A stretch of DNA of 25,000 nucleotides from Sphaeroforma sirkka (taxonomy: Eukaryota > Opisthokonta > Ichthyosporea > Ichthyophonida), in NCBI GenBank assembly GCA_001586965.3, contig LUCW03000285.1, positions 15,001-40,000 on the forward strand, read 5' to 3'. Of the stretch, positions 11,862 to 24,331 are shown piece after piece; positions within the stretch are counted from its first letter, which is position 1, and each line of letters starts with the position of its first letter. Both the position numbers and the translations under genes were made by a program. The notes beneath the pieces were generated by a model. The model was not told the origin of the DNA. It worked only from the letters and a program-made list of their open reading frames with translations, and did not search any database.

Positions 11862-14177
11862 AGCCCATATTGACTGTTTACTCATCCTGTGCAACACCTG
11901 TCATTCATCATAGGAATATAAGCAAGAGTTGTTAATTTGCTTCTTTGTGCATTGTCGAAGACCTCACATAAACTGAAGTAAACAAGAAAGCTATGGACCT
12001 CAAAAGAAATTGTATTTTTTAAATAAAAAAATAGTATGTATAGTTGTGGTAGGCAGGGGTAACGACAAAAATGCCAAGTTCGAAACGAGGCGCGAAATCG
12101 AAGCCAGGCATAGTTTTTGGGCGGGATTATATAATAATTTATCATACAACAAAAAAACCCCCTATTCTTGTCAAATCCGAATAGCCGACAGGCGAGAGCC
12201 GAGCCCCGGGGGCTGAGGCCTTGCTTACTAGTAGAGTAGCTGTAGGGACAGAGGGCCGGGCCCCGAGTGTCCGAGTCCTGAGTCCCGCGAGTGACCCAGT
12301 CCCGAGTCCCGAGACTTTGAGTCATTTTGATTTGTTTTTCTGTTTCAGTCCGCTGTATTTAGAACAGTTTGCGCCACTCGTAAGTCGTAAGATGAGAGTA
12401 GCCAGCAATCAATATGTAATTGCATGGACTCGAATGTAAACCGTATGCCCGTATCCCGTAAATAGCCCGTAGGGTCTGCAGTCTGCACCCATTCAATCTC
12501 AATCAGGGCAATTCAAATCCAAACCAAAACTTTATGTTTGTTTTTATATATAGTATATAATATAAACAATAAAAAAATCTAATATTTTAAAAATAAATAC
12601 ATAAATACATATTCATGAATATTGAATTGACCATAGCCTTTTTTTAAACTGTTGTTCTTTTAAAAAAAACAAAATTGACGCTTTCACAAATTCAGTCTGA
12701 TATATAATTACCATAGCCTTCTAAAATTCGGATTGAAGGCTATGTATGTAAAGAATTAAAAAATAAAACACTCATGGAACTTTTTATATTTTTTTCTCTT
12801 TATTGTTCTTGTTGTTTTATTTTTAAAAACAAAAACAAAAACAAAACCAAAAGAGAAGCAAATCAAAAAAGGAGGCAATGTTATTGCAGTTTATTGACAA
12901 TTTTTTTTTAATCATTTGTAATATGTACGAAAAACATATTGTTGAGGTTAGCTCCACTGCTCCAGGCCTCCAGGCTCCAGTCCTCCAGATTCTTGACTCG
13001 AGTGTCAAAATATCAGGGCATAATTACTCCGTGCTTGTCCTGGAATTTGTCACCACTAAAATATACTTGACAATATGAAACTAAACGTTCAATTCTTCAA
13101 CTATTTTAACGTAAACGCTATGAGGTTAAGTCCTCTCACTTTCAGGACTTCAGAAGCTCAAAAGTTCAAATATTTATGTAAATTGTAAACATCTCTGCGG
13201 GTTTGTTGTAAAAAAAACAAAAACAACCTTTTTTTTCACTCTCATGACTCATGAGGCCTGACTCCTGAGCCCTGAGGGCACTTTTTTAAAAGTGTAGTAT
13301 TGTCATTTGACAGTTGACATCTTGAATTTCAGCCTTCAGGTTTTGCGTCTCTGACCAGTGGCCAGTGGGCAGTAGCTGAGTGGCCTCTCAACTCTAGAGG
13401 GAGTAGGCCAGCTACCCACAGTGACCACACACGAGTCATATGTAGTAGTTTCATACACGGCTATATACAGCCTAAAGTTCCTCTCTATTCTTATCTCTCT
13501 CTCTCTACGTGAGGCGTGAGCCCATATTGCATAGGCTTCGAGGAGAACTGAGGACTCTCGTAAGTTGTGAAGTCGTGAGCCCATAGGCTGTAGGCGCCTG
13601 TAGCGGACGACAACTTGACAAGTGACAACAAGTTAAATATTTACATACACACACACAACAAGAGTGAGTTAAGACTCAAGAGACTGAAGAGACTCAAGTG
13701 ACTGAGAGAGAGTCCAAGGACAGAAGGACTACTCTCTAGAGAGTAGGTATTTGTTTCTTTCTTGTGAAAACAAAAGTACATACATTGCCTTCTGAAAAAC
13801 AGAACACAAAGGGTTATGAAAAATACAAAAAAAAAGCCATCCTGTCATCCACCCACCAACATTTGTGGACAGTGGAGTTATAAGCACTGGAGTTGTCCAA
13901 GTATTTACTCTGAGACTCTTGCTGGGCTGGTGGTCATTGGTCGACTGGTCGTGGCACTTTGACATGGAGAACTATTTACAAATTAAAAATTTAATGTACT
14001 TTAAAAAAATATAGACTATAGAGGGATTGTATTTTTAGAAAAACTAAAATATCAGACACTGAGTTGACAACTTGACATTGACAGTTTGACACCATATACT
14101 TTGGTTTTGGTTTTTGGGTTTTTATCTATTCTATTTATTCTTTAGTTTTCTTATTTTTTTTTAAAACAAATATATAC
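11862..14177. other. AT-rich intergenic DNA with short degenerate repeats
   Basis: No gene is recognised. Seen here are GAGTCC/CCGAGT words (12240-12325), CTCCAG words (12950-12990), CTCATGACTCATGAG and GACTCCTGAG words (13240-13275), and AG/CT-rich blocks at 13485-13510 and 13660-13745. CATAGCCTTCT/AGAAGGCTATG motifs occur at 12631, 12711 and 12735. The blocks between are long A/T tracts. Confidence 0.5.
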
Positions 14178-14383
14178 AGTAAAAATGGAGATTTGTTAAG
14201 ACTTTGCGACCACTGACTGCGATTCTCGCCTGCGACCACCGAGTCTGAGGCTCTCGCCTACGATCACTAAGTCTGCCTTTCTCGCCTGCGACCGCTAAAC
14301 CTGCCGCTCTCGCCAGCAACTTGTCTTAAGGCTGAGGCTCTCGCCTGCGACCTGATATATGTCTGACGCTTTTATTTGCGTTT

Positions 14384-14404
14384 CTAGGGTTTTAGGGTTT
14401 TAGA
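14384..14404. repeat. Telomere-like TTTTAGGG motif
   Basis: CTAGGGTTTTAGGGTTTTAG, two to three degenerate copies of TT(T)TAGGG, lies inside the left arm side of the inverted-repeat element. Confidence 0.55.
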
Positions 14405-14454
14405 GGTATAAACCCCTGAGAAAAAAAGTGATCAGTGTTGATTTTTCAGGGGCT

Positions 14455-15285
<831 letters not shown>

Positions 15286-15542
15286 TGTCTGCAAAAAATA
15301 ATACGTTATATATGTATACGTTATATATGTATGCGCGATTAGCCTATTGATGTTGTATGAGTTTTGAATAATATTAATATGAATTAATTTCTGTGATTGG
15401 GTTGCAGGCGAGAGCGGCAGACTTAGTGGTCGCAGGCGGGGATCGCAGTCATAGTTGTCGCAGGCGAGAATCGCAGTCAAAGTAATCGCAATCTTAACAA
15501 ATCTCTGAATGGTTGTGTTGAAGCTCTAATATCATTTTTACT

Positions 15543-17169
15543 TTGTTTGTATTTCGACTAGGAGAACATATTATTTTATATGCTGTTTAGACGACAGAAT
15601 CTATAATAAAACATTTCACATATTGTTAAACACAGCAGCAGATCTCAGATACAAGTGTATTTTGGATGCTCGAGTGTTGTAGATGTGTAATTCAGATGTG
15701 ATACGATCACGCTATCTTATTCTTCTGATGCTCTGCAGTACAGTCCTGCTTCTCTTTATTCTCAACTTGGTTTTGATTTTTGACCTGCTTTTGCATCAGC
15801 TTGTCAGTTGGTGCATTCTATCAACCTTTATCCTTCACTATAGCACCAATTATGTGCGTCTGTGGCACTATTAGACTTTAATAACATGTTATTTAATTAA
15901 GCTGCGTACAAGCCTCACAATGGTGTTTACACACACATCACAAAATCCAACTTTTGCTATGGCCAGACTCACAAAATCCTATTCACGCAAACAACCATCG
16001 GCTTACTGCACGAAACAAACATGGCACGGACTTATAGTTTCTTTTCTGATTCAGTTTGAATTTTGTTGCGTGCAAGTTTGAAACCCATTACCTTTTTGAT
16101 TTTCAAAAAACATGAAACAACACGTGAAAAAAAAAATGTTTTTTTGATAGTAATATGTAGTGAAACTGTTCGTGATTTTAAACCCTCTCCCCCCCCCCAA
16201 TCTATTTTTAAATTCAACACCCAAAACGCTGCGTACTAAGAATATTTCATTTTTGACCTTTTTTGAGGCTATGGGCCTTTTCATTTTTTTGTCAGAGTCT
16301 CAAACTAAGGGTGTAAAAGACTTCAAGCCCAAAGGTACTTTATTAAAAAAGACTTTGCTTTAGTGATAGTCTGGAAAGATAAACTTCACTTTTAGTGATA
16401 AATAATACATAGTTTCATCTCTTCGTAGTTCGTACTGGGTCTCAAACATGGGGGAAAACAATTATTTTGCTACTTTTGTTTTTTAACAAAAAACAAATCA
16501 TATTTTCCAAACTATTGTTGCTATTTTTTATATTTTTTTTTAAAAGATATATTCTGTATTTTTATTCTTATTTAAAAATCAAAACATAATAATAATAAAA
16601 CACTTTAGGAGAGCAGAAATGGAACAATAAATAAATATATATTTACTCTTGGTATTTTTTTTATATATCAATCTGATTCAATTATAATTTATATGTATAA
16701 AATGCGAAAGGAGTCAAAGGTTTTGTATGTTTTGATTTCTAACCAAAGAAAAAATATTCTGGTTCTCGAAGCTGTATGGGCCTTTGCCGGTTTGCCCTTT
16801 CTAGAAAAGCTGTACGGCATAAAAAAAGAACATTTTTGTTTCATTACAGTTCACCTCTTTTTTTGAAGTATCCACATTCCATTTCGGACTTAAAATTGGA
16901 CATTTGTAGAGATAGACACCTTTGGCCTTGGGTCCGGATTCAGGACCGACCCGCCCGTGTACAGAGTTTATTATGTTTTTTTAAAACCAAAAGATTTGAA
17001 GGAAAAAAACGTTCGAATTCATAGACTATGTCCAGCCTCCTATGTCGTTTGTAAAAATATTTTGAAAACATTCTTCTTGCTTTTTGGGAGGCTATGAATA
17101 TTCGGAAAGGTATGCACATTTTCGCGCCAAAGCTTCAAACCAATTTTGAAGCCAATCCAGTTCAAGTTT
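15543..17169. other. AT-rich intergenic DNA
   Basis: No gene is recognised. A 63-codon hydrophobic frame at 15683-15874 has a Leu/Ile-rich segment but no start context or homology. A C-run lies at 16189-16198. Single GGCTATG words occur at 16268 and 17090. Confidence 0.5.
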
Positions 17170-17530
17170 AAAAATCAATCCGCGACTCCTTGAGCATCTT
17201 GAGAACTTAAGTGCGAACCAATGATGGTCCTAATCTTTTAATCGACATACTACTATCAGGCTCTGAATTCACGAGGTACTATTATCAGGCACTCAATTGG
17301 TGAAACGCCACTTATAAAAGACCCCGATAATCAACGACCACTACCTGAAGGCTGAAGGCCCGGAAATTTGAAGAGCCATTAGTATTGGGCCTTGATTTTG
17401 ACGTGCCACTGAAATTAAACCCTGACTTTACAAATACAACTAGAGGGTCAATCCATGACTTTTTAAGGGCCACTAAAATCAGGTCCTGACTTTCCAAGCG
17501 CCACTCTAGAATCAGGCCCTGAGTTCTCTG
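17170..17530. repeat. Degenerate tandem array, about 30-35 bp units
   Basis: Roughly ten units share the pattern GCCACT-(n)-AATCAGGCCCTGA-(n)-TTT-(n)-AAG. Examples are ATCAGGCTCTGAATT near 17257, ATCAGGCACTCAATT near 17285, ATCAGGTCCTGACTT near 17478 and ATCAGGCCCTGAGTT near 17511. Divergence is high, indicating an old array. Confidence 0.65.
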
Positions 17531-18882
17531 GGACAGAAGGCTATGAATAATCTAGCATTCATTGTATTTGATAAACCGACCTGTCCTACGACCCACGGGC
17601 GACAGGGCACAGGCCACAGGCCACAAGACCCTTTTACTTTTATTTATACAGGAACAAACCACATACTAGCGTAGAGTAGAGAGTAATATATTATATTTAG
17701 ATTACATAGTGAGAATATGTTTTCTGCCACCGCCAAGGCGCCAACCACCAGCAGTGCAGCAGTGAGTCCACACGTCAACAACACTAAACACTTTTTTATA
17801 ATTTCTTTTATGTAACTTGACAACAGACGAAGTTTGAAATATCAAACGGACAAGCATTCATCATCATACTTTTCACTCGTAAATTTTGTTATATAAAAAA
17901 CACACACACCAAGAAGCAGCCATAAGCCACCTCTATTGCGTTTATTTTCAATATATCAATAGAAAACGTTTTAGGTACATATATCATAGCCTACTAGAAA
18001 ACCCCCAAGAAGGCTATGCTAATATTTCTATAAAAAAAGATAAAAACAAAAGTGTTCGCTTATTCTCTACTCTCTCTACTCTCCTTTGACACCTAAGAGC
18101 AGAGGTAAAATTTGAGACAGTCTGTGAGACTATGTGAATCTCTGTGACTCTCAGTCTCTGACTCTCGTTTTAAATATAGAGAGAGAAGGAACTTGGAGTT
18201 GGACCTTGGAACTTGGAATAGAAAACTTATTGATCTTTTTCATGAGCCGATTCAACCGAACTCGGAAGGCATTTTAGTTTAATTTTGTTCTTGTTTGTAT
18301 TTTAATTTTAAAAAAAGTTTTTCTAAAAACTACAGTATTTCTTTTAAAAACAAATAAGATGTTTCATTATCATAGCGGCATAGTCTCCTAAAAAAAAATA
18401 GATTTTGTTTTTTTTTTAGGAAGCAATGTCATATTTTGTTTTTGATTTTTTGCTTTTTTTTCAAATAGGTGAAATATTTTTGCCCCACAATCTCACATTC
18501 ATAAATGAAACAAAATACGTTTAGTCGTTTACGATAAACGTATACTTGGAAATACCATGATTGATTTAAAAAATAGCCCAGTCTGTTCTATCCGGGGTTT
18601 ACCCCTAATGTTATGGTTTATTGAATAGAGTACTCTTTAATATTCAGAACTCCCAAATTCCCTTTCATTCTACAGCTATACACCGCATCCAAATACAAAA
18701 AATTTATCCACACTTCCCGTATACGGTTTTTTATTGATAAGATAACTCACTTGAATTCCTATGATACTAATATGTAAATATGATAAATAATAAATAAATA
18801 TTTGGTTTCCTTCTGAAATCTTTGTTGTATTGTATATTATTTTATTATTATTAATGGTTTTAAAACAATAATATACAATATT
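17531..18882. other. AT-rich intergenic DNA
   Basis: No gene is recognised. AGAAGGCTATG occurs at 17535 and 18008, and CATAGCCT near 17986. An AG-rich block (18177-18225) has GGAACTTGGA direct repeats. Confidence 0.5.
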
Positions 18883-18981
18883 CATAGCCTTCTAAATGTT
18901 TTAGAAAAACAACTGTACAAAACAGAAGGCTTTATTTAGAAGGCTATTTTTATAGCCTTCTGTATAATTTAGAAGGCTATG
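18883..18981. repeat. Clustered inverted AGAAGGCTATG motifs
   Basis: CATAGCCTTCT at 18883-18893 faces AGAAGGCTAT at 18938-18947. TATAGCCTTCT at 18951-18961 faces AGAAGGCTATG at 18971-18981. A partial AGAAGGCTTTA is near 18924. The four words form nested hairpins of 10-11 bp stems and may be the best-preserved copy of a dispersed family in this region. Confidence 0.75.
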
Positions 18982-20553
18982 CTATTGTTAATGTTTGTTT
19001 GTTTGTTTTCTAAACAAATTGTCAAAATAGTAGTATTTAGGCGGGTCACAGACTCACGAGTTTTAGAATTTTTTTCAATGACCGGCGACAATCCCGCTGC
19101 CAGGGACTCTGTCCAATTGATGCCTTTTGTTTTGTATTTGTTTTCTTTCAGAGCCGTCGAGACTCCAGACTACAGAGTCACTCTATGCTCCCGAATTAAT
19201 AGTTTGATACAGTGATAACTGATATCTGATATATCATAATTTGCCCTTTTCTATTTCTGTCTTCAATTTCAAAAGACGAAGAAAAAATATTGATCTCCAG
19301 ACTCCAGCATATATATATATATACTTTTAAAAATGTGTGCGTATATTGAAAAACAAATCTTTTTAAAAAAATGTATACTAAAAGGCAAAAGCAATAGAGC
19401 CCTAACAAAAACGGAAAACCAGAAAAATGTCGATGGAGTAATAAAAGCAAAAAAACAGCTCACTACTCTTCAGAGTATAGACACTAAGTACTCTCTATTC
19501 TCGCTTGTGAGAGAGAAAGGCAGAGAGAGAGAGAGTCCGAGTGACTGAAGACCTCGATTACTCTTGAAAGCCTAAATACCTTGACTAAAAATTATGACAC
19601 AAATTATGGAGAATTCTTGATGCCACCACTGTAGGAGCCACATAAACCGCCACCTACAATTTGAGCCACTTAAAATGGCCACCATTGTAAGAGCCACCTA
19701 CAGTCGCCACAAGTACCACAAAAGCTTTTCATATTGGGCACATATATCTAAGGTACAACACCAATTTTTAGTGAGCTTAATAGCACTATTTCGGTATTTT
19801 ATAGTTACTTTTGATGAAACTTCAAGTATGGACAAATGCGCTGCCGAATATTGTTCAGCTGGACGCACGGCTGCAATTCCGAGCCATCGTATTCGTGTGT
19901 GGCATGACTTTGTATGAATATTTTGTATAGTTAAAGCCCACTTGGTCTCCTTTAGTTGGGTAAGAAGAAGATGCGTGCAACGCACAATACTACAATCCTA
20001 AGTTTACATCTACTGTCGGCTGAGAATACGGCTCACTGCTTGTTTCTAAGTGTACCAACAAAATCTTATACTAACAGTATCGATATTCTCTTTTGCTCGC
20101 AAAAGAATTGCAAGCTGTGCAGACAGTTGTTTGAAAGCTATTCGGGTTGATGTGTGCACACCTATCTAATATGTCATCCATCCATGTGAAACTTAATATA
20201 AAGTCAGTAATCTATTGTAGCGAGTCAGTGTGTGATCTACCAGATCTCAAGTCACCAATACAGATCGCATCAAGAGCAATAGTACAGGATTGTTCGGTGT
20301 TTATTGCACTGTTACTACGATATCCTTCCTTCAAATGCCTTAGCCGTTCCTGAGCACTCTGCCAACAGCTAATTATACTATAACCAAACTGCGGTCGTGC
20401 GAAGGGTTGTGAAATCTCCGGTACATAGAAGGAAAGAGTGAGTGTGTATGTGTGTGTGTGTGTGTGTATGTCTGCGTGTATATATATATATGTGTGTGTG
20501 TACATATGTTTATAAATTGACTGCTCTCGCACTCTTATTGGTACACCTATACC
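18982..20553. other. Intergenic DNA, downstream of the minus-strand gene
   Basis: No gene is recognised. GAGCCAC words recur between 19637 and 19705. A short + frame near 19829-19917 (MDKCAAEYC...) has Cys and His but no complete domain. A GT/TA microsatellite lies at 20441-20505. TTTATT at 20300-20305 is an AATAAA on the minus strand and could end the transcript of the gene to the right. Confidence 0.45.
20441..20505. repeat. GT/TA microsatellite
   Basis: (TG)n interrupted by TATG and TCTGCG, then a short TA run and TG repeats. Confidence 0.9.
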
Positions 20554-23236
20554 CTATCTTGCCTCTAGTTCTAACCTCACCCCTCGTTCCCTGTCGTGCC
20601 CCTGCCTCCTCCTGCCTGTGCTACTCTCCATGGGTGGCGTGGCTCGGGGTTGCCCCACAGCCCCCGCCGACTGAGAGTGCCCCACTAACCTGTCTACAGC
20701 ACGCACGTCCCACTCGCTACTATTCCTGCTAGTGCTTCCTTCTCGTGGGGCCATGTTCCCTCGCCCTCGCTCACATATCCTGTTCTCCCGTGGCCTATAT
20801 GCAGTTGCCTTTGTTTTACCCCTCCCCATATCCGCCTCATCCTCATCCGATGACCCGCCACCTGCACCACTCTCCACCTCTGTCCCGTTATCCGTCCCGC
20901 TTTCACTATCACTCCCATCTTCAGTGCCCTGGGCCGTGCTACTGCTACAGCCACTATACGTAGCACTAGAATGAGACGCATGCCGACTACTCCTCCGGTC
21001 CCTCCGGTCCCTCCGAGCCCTCTGAGGTGCATCCACCAGTGACAGCGGCCCGTGCGCAATGGTCTCCGGACCCCAAGCACCCAACCCGGGGCTTCCCCTC
21101 TTATACGTCTGCTTTTGCTTGCCATAGCTGTACCGCGTATCTAGCCGTGTGTTTGTCGTACGTGTCTCTGGCGTGGCGCTATGCCCACGCTGGACACAGG
21201 TACGGCTCAGGAACGGCTTTAGTATCGACTTAGCGCTCTTGCAAGCCTCCGTATGTTCAGGCCCGACCGATCCCTTCTGGCGCTGCACTGGCCGTGGCTC
21301 CATGTGTGCCGGTGCGTGCGTACTTGCCCTATCCGTGTCATGTGTTGTCCCATTGAGTATAGACGTGTTCGCGCGTGTGTCCGCCCCTGTCGTGGCGAGA
21401 GCACTGTCCACACCGGCGCACAGGGTCTCTGGACCCATGCTCAGAGTGAGACCTACATCTGTATCCGTCGGTAATGCTGGGGTTGAATCTGTGTGTGTGT
21501 GTGTTTCGGACGAGGGCTTCTCCGGCAAGCTACTGCTACTGTGTGTAACCTGAGCGATGATAAACGCTACTATGTCATTGGTATTCTTGTCGAACGCTCC
21601 TGGGTTCACGCGCTGTTGCTCGCGTACATGTGCATAGACCCCCGACGACATGATATCACGTCTAGCATCCACATCTGCAGAGTCGGTGGGAATGCGATGT
21701 AAGCCAGGAGAGCATACGGTGCACTTGCCAGAGCACGCATGCACTACCTCGATGGGATAGCAATGACGCCATTGGGATACCAATGACGTAATTGTGATAA
21801 TAATGACGTAATTGTGATAATAATGACGTAATTGTGATAATAATGACGCCATTGGGATACCAAATTACGCAATTACAATAACAATGACGCAATTTTGATG
21901 CCTTGAATTGCAATAGAAATGATAGGCGACCAATAAACAAGCAGAAGCTTGACATATGCCAACGTATGCCACAGAAAAGGAGTGACATATATAACCTTGG
22001 GACTTGCGGAGCACTAAACGTCGCACGGAGCCTCAGAGTTTACACTCCATCAGCATTATCGTAGAAAATAAGAAGTACTGCGTGCGGACACATAAACATC
22101 CTTATAAATACACGAGTTATATTAAAAAAGCTCCGTCTGAAGAAAAGTGAAATAAAGCGAGACGTGTTGGATTTTGAAGATTGGCGGGACGATCGCCCAC
22201 CCACCCATCACATACGCAGAACAACATAGCACACTGCAGCCATGACACATAGAGACGGTCAGGTATCAAGCAAACAGGAACACTAAGCGTGATTCAAACC
22301 AGGCGCTAAATAGCATGATATATACACACTGGCACAACGAAGCACCCGCATGAGGCACCACAAACCGGCTCACATACTACTAAAGATTAGCATTGTACGA
22401 CTACTGAATGTAAATGGACAAAATTGATGCCATTGGTACACAGACACTCCGCTCAAAGCGTATGTGTATGCCCTATGCCATGGGCAACCTCAACGCGGTT
22501 AGTCAATACAATCAGAACGAGCGGTATGTTCGCCGCGTATATAATAGTATACAAACTAACCTCGACAACTACAATAAAACATACCTCGATAAATACAATA
22601 ACATACAAACACACCTCGACAAACACAATAACATACAAACATACCTCGACAAACACAATAACATACGAACATACCTCGACAAAGATAGGATAGCATCACG
22701 ATGCCCACGGAACGCTTGCTCTCCACATCAGACAGGATGAACGCGTCTATGAGCTTCAAAATACCGAAGGCACCTGAGTTGGTGTCCAGTAGAGCATCTA
22801 GCACTGTATAGTCTACTTGCCTGCAGTCGATAGTACGGGTAGGCGTACAGGCATTAAATAGAAATTAGATGTCTAACGTTTCGTTGTGCGTGCGTGCAGC
22901 TACATTGTAACGATGTGTAGCGAGTACAAAGTGTAAGACGGACTGAATATATGTATACGGTCAACACCCACCTGTATATGCGTAACAGCATGTATCTGAT
23001 CAGTCCAATGAGTGAAGCCGTGGTGTATTGCATGGCACCTCAGATGCAAAAGAATGTCATTCCACAGCACTGCCATAACTGATCGGGCTAGTGATATCAC
23101 GTAAACAGGATACTCAATCCCGACGACGTGAATGTAGGTGGCGTGCATAATGTACAGATGGTAAAAAGGCATACACGCACATACACATATGTTCATTATA
23201 ATACGCGTACGTGATATATATGTATATATATATATA

Positions 23237-23270
<34 letters not shown>

Positions 23271-23272
23271 CA

Positions 23273-23310
<38 letters not shown>

Positions 23311-24060
23311 CTGTGTGTGTATGTGTGTGCGTGTGTGTGTGTGTATGTGTGTGTGTATGTGGGTTTATGTATGTAAGTATATATACCAACCATGTACAGC
23401 CGTATATGATATAACATATCATCATCACCAGAAATCACATCACGTCCCATTCAGATACGCCTGTATATGCGCTAACCCTTCTCACACAACAACCGGCCAC
23501 CATCTACACATCCACCAAACATACTGCGCCATTGTCTTGGTCGCAGTCCAATCCGCTTCCACCAGCAGCACCAGCAACAGCACCATACACGCCAGCCCAA
23601 CCCCGTCACTGGGCGTCGAGAATGCCAGGCTCACCAGCCCTTGCACCATACGCCCATTATCCGCACCACAAACCATCCTCCTGACCGATGACCGACCCAC
23701 ACACGCCACACTCAACGCCCCCAGCGCCTCTTGCAAGGCATCGCGCGTGGGGGTGTGCACGTGGGTGTGGGGCTCCCCTTCGCCCTTGTTCGGACTAGTG
23801 GCGTGTGGGCGGGTGGGCGTGGTGACCTCGGTGTGTGTGGTCATGTACGCGTACACACTCGCGGCTGCGCCGGCGCTGAGGAGGTTTGTGAGAAGGATGA
23901 TAAGCACACCCCCCACGTGTCCGCCGAACATAAAGTCAGACGTGTATTGCCAGCCAGGCGGGGGCAGCACCACGGCACAGAGATCAGGCACTTCCAGCAG
24001 GTTTCTGAGACACGCGCACGCACTCGCCTCGATATGCGAGAGCGCGAAGGCTTCCTGGCC
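20554..24060 (-). CDS. Armadillo/HEAT-like helical protein with long disordered tail, 3 exons (5' part may be missing)
   Basis: On the minus strand the exons are 24060-23525, 22820-22675 and 21674-20554 (stop), together 1803 nt, exactly 601 codons. Junction phases match at both introns (ca|g gives Gln, g|at gives Asp). Exon 1 follows a pyrimidine-rich acceptor (CCTTCTCCCCCCTTGCAG). It encodes helical repeats such as ACACLRNLLEV, GGVLIILLTNLLSAG, ALGALSVACVGRSSVRRMV and MVLLLVLLVEADW, with a Pro/Thr/His-rich insert. Exon 2 continues with LDALLDTNSGAFGILKLIDAF and SVGIVMLSYLCR. Exon 3 starts DVDARRDIMSSG, then becomes a disordered tail of about 330 residues with an Arg-rich RARRDRRDRRSSRH stretch and an acidic Ser/Asp/Glu stretch (SDSESGTDNGTEVES, SSDEDEAD). 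The helix pattern suggests an alpha-solenoid scaffold, but no family is recognised. An ATG at 24105 is in frame upstream, so exon 1 could alternatively be the first exon. Confidence 0.6.
21675..22674 (-). other. Second intron of the solenoid-like gene
   Basis: The donor GAG|GTATGT is at 22674 (the first of five tandem donors) and the acceptor CCCACCGACTCTGCAG ends at 21675. The 1000-bp intron contains the donor repeat array, a 20-bp CRE-like array (21751-21900) and about 650 bp of unremarkable sequence between them. Confidence 0.6.
21751..21900. repeat. 20-bp tandem array with TGACGTAA words
   Basis: Units begin at 21761, 21781, 21801, 21821, 21841, 21861 and about 21881, with a half unit at 21751. 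The types are CAATGACGCCATTGGGATAC and TAATGACGTAATTGTGATAA. Three units carry TGACGTAA, close to the CRE/ATF consensus. Read on the minus strand, the array gives a spurious N-terminal extension to the exon 21674-20554 ORF. Confidence 0.92.
22561..22680 (-). repeat. 30-bp tandem repeat carrying five 5' splice sites
   Basis: Three 30-bp units (22585-22614, 22615-22644, 22645-22674) and a 24-bp unit (22561-22584) abut the exon end at 22675. On the minus strand each unit boundary reads TCGAG|GT, with GTATGT at 22674, 22644 and 22584, GTGTGT at 22614 and GTTAGT at 22560. The exon's own last bases are part of the repeat. Confidence 0.85.
22821..23524 (-). other. First visible intron of the solenoid-like gene
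   Basis: The donor GCGCA|GTATGT is at 23524 and the acceptor CTATCGACTGCAG ends at 22821. Phase agrees (ca + g). It holds a GT microsatellite (about 23235-23366). It also holds a coding-like patch at 22972-23139 with a good donor (ATACAG|GTGGGT) but no phase-compatible acceptor. Confidence 0.6.
23211..23366. repeat. TA then GT microsatellite
   Basis: A short TA run (23214-23238) leads into several GT blocks split by AACAAT, GACT and TATG interruptions. Confidence 0.95.
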
Positions 24061-24331
24061 CTGCAAGGGGGGAGAAGGGGATGATAAGAAATCACGTGGA
24101 GTCATTGACTGAGGGATCTTGTTAGCATGTTTTTAGGGTTTAGGGTTCAGGGCGTGTCGCAGGTGTGTGAGAAGAGAAGGATTCCCTAGCCCTACCAAAC
24201 GTAGGAAGGGAGTTGAACATATGCGGCATGGTCACCCAGGAATTGAGGGCAAAACTGGGGGGGGTGGGGGTGGTGACTGATCCTCTTTGCTGAGGTAAGG
24301 TTTAGGGTTTAGGACAGACGGACGCCTTGTG
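24061..24331. other. Upstream region of the solenoid-like gene with telomere-like motifs
   Basis: It begins, on the minus strand, with the pyrimidine tract of the exon acceptor. TTTTTAGGGTTTAGGGTTCAGGG lies at about 24129-24150, and GGTTTAGGGTTTAGG at 24299-24313; both are short TTTAGGG arrays. A G-run occurs near 24258-24272. No exon is called. Confidence 0.55.

Noticed and set aside
19829..19917. THAP-like or other zinc finger (MDKCAAEYC...)
   Set aside because: Only two Cys and two His in about 29 residues, without the spacing or following residues of a known finger; the frame ends at once.
21675..21852. First 60 residues of a continuous 432-residue minus-strand ORF
   Set aside because: They translate the 20-bp tandem array and intron end. 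A strong acceptor at 21675 that fits the phase of the preceding exon marks the real exon start.
22414..22740. Plus-strand ORF with repeated LDKHNNIQTY units
   Set aside because: It is the antisense reading of the 30-bp donor-site repeat and the exon of the minus-strand gene.
22972..23139. Additional exon in the first intron of the minus-strand gene
   Set aside because: The donor ATACAG|GTGGGT is good and the peptide plausible, but none of the possible acceptors (ending at 23113, 23088, 23079, 23070) has the phase needed after the exon ending at 23525. Skipping it gives perfect phase.
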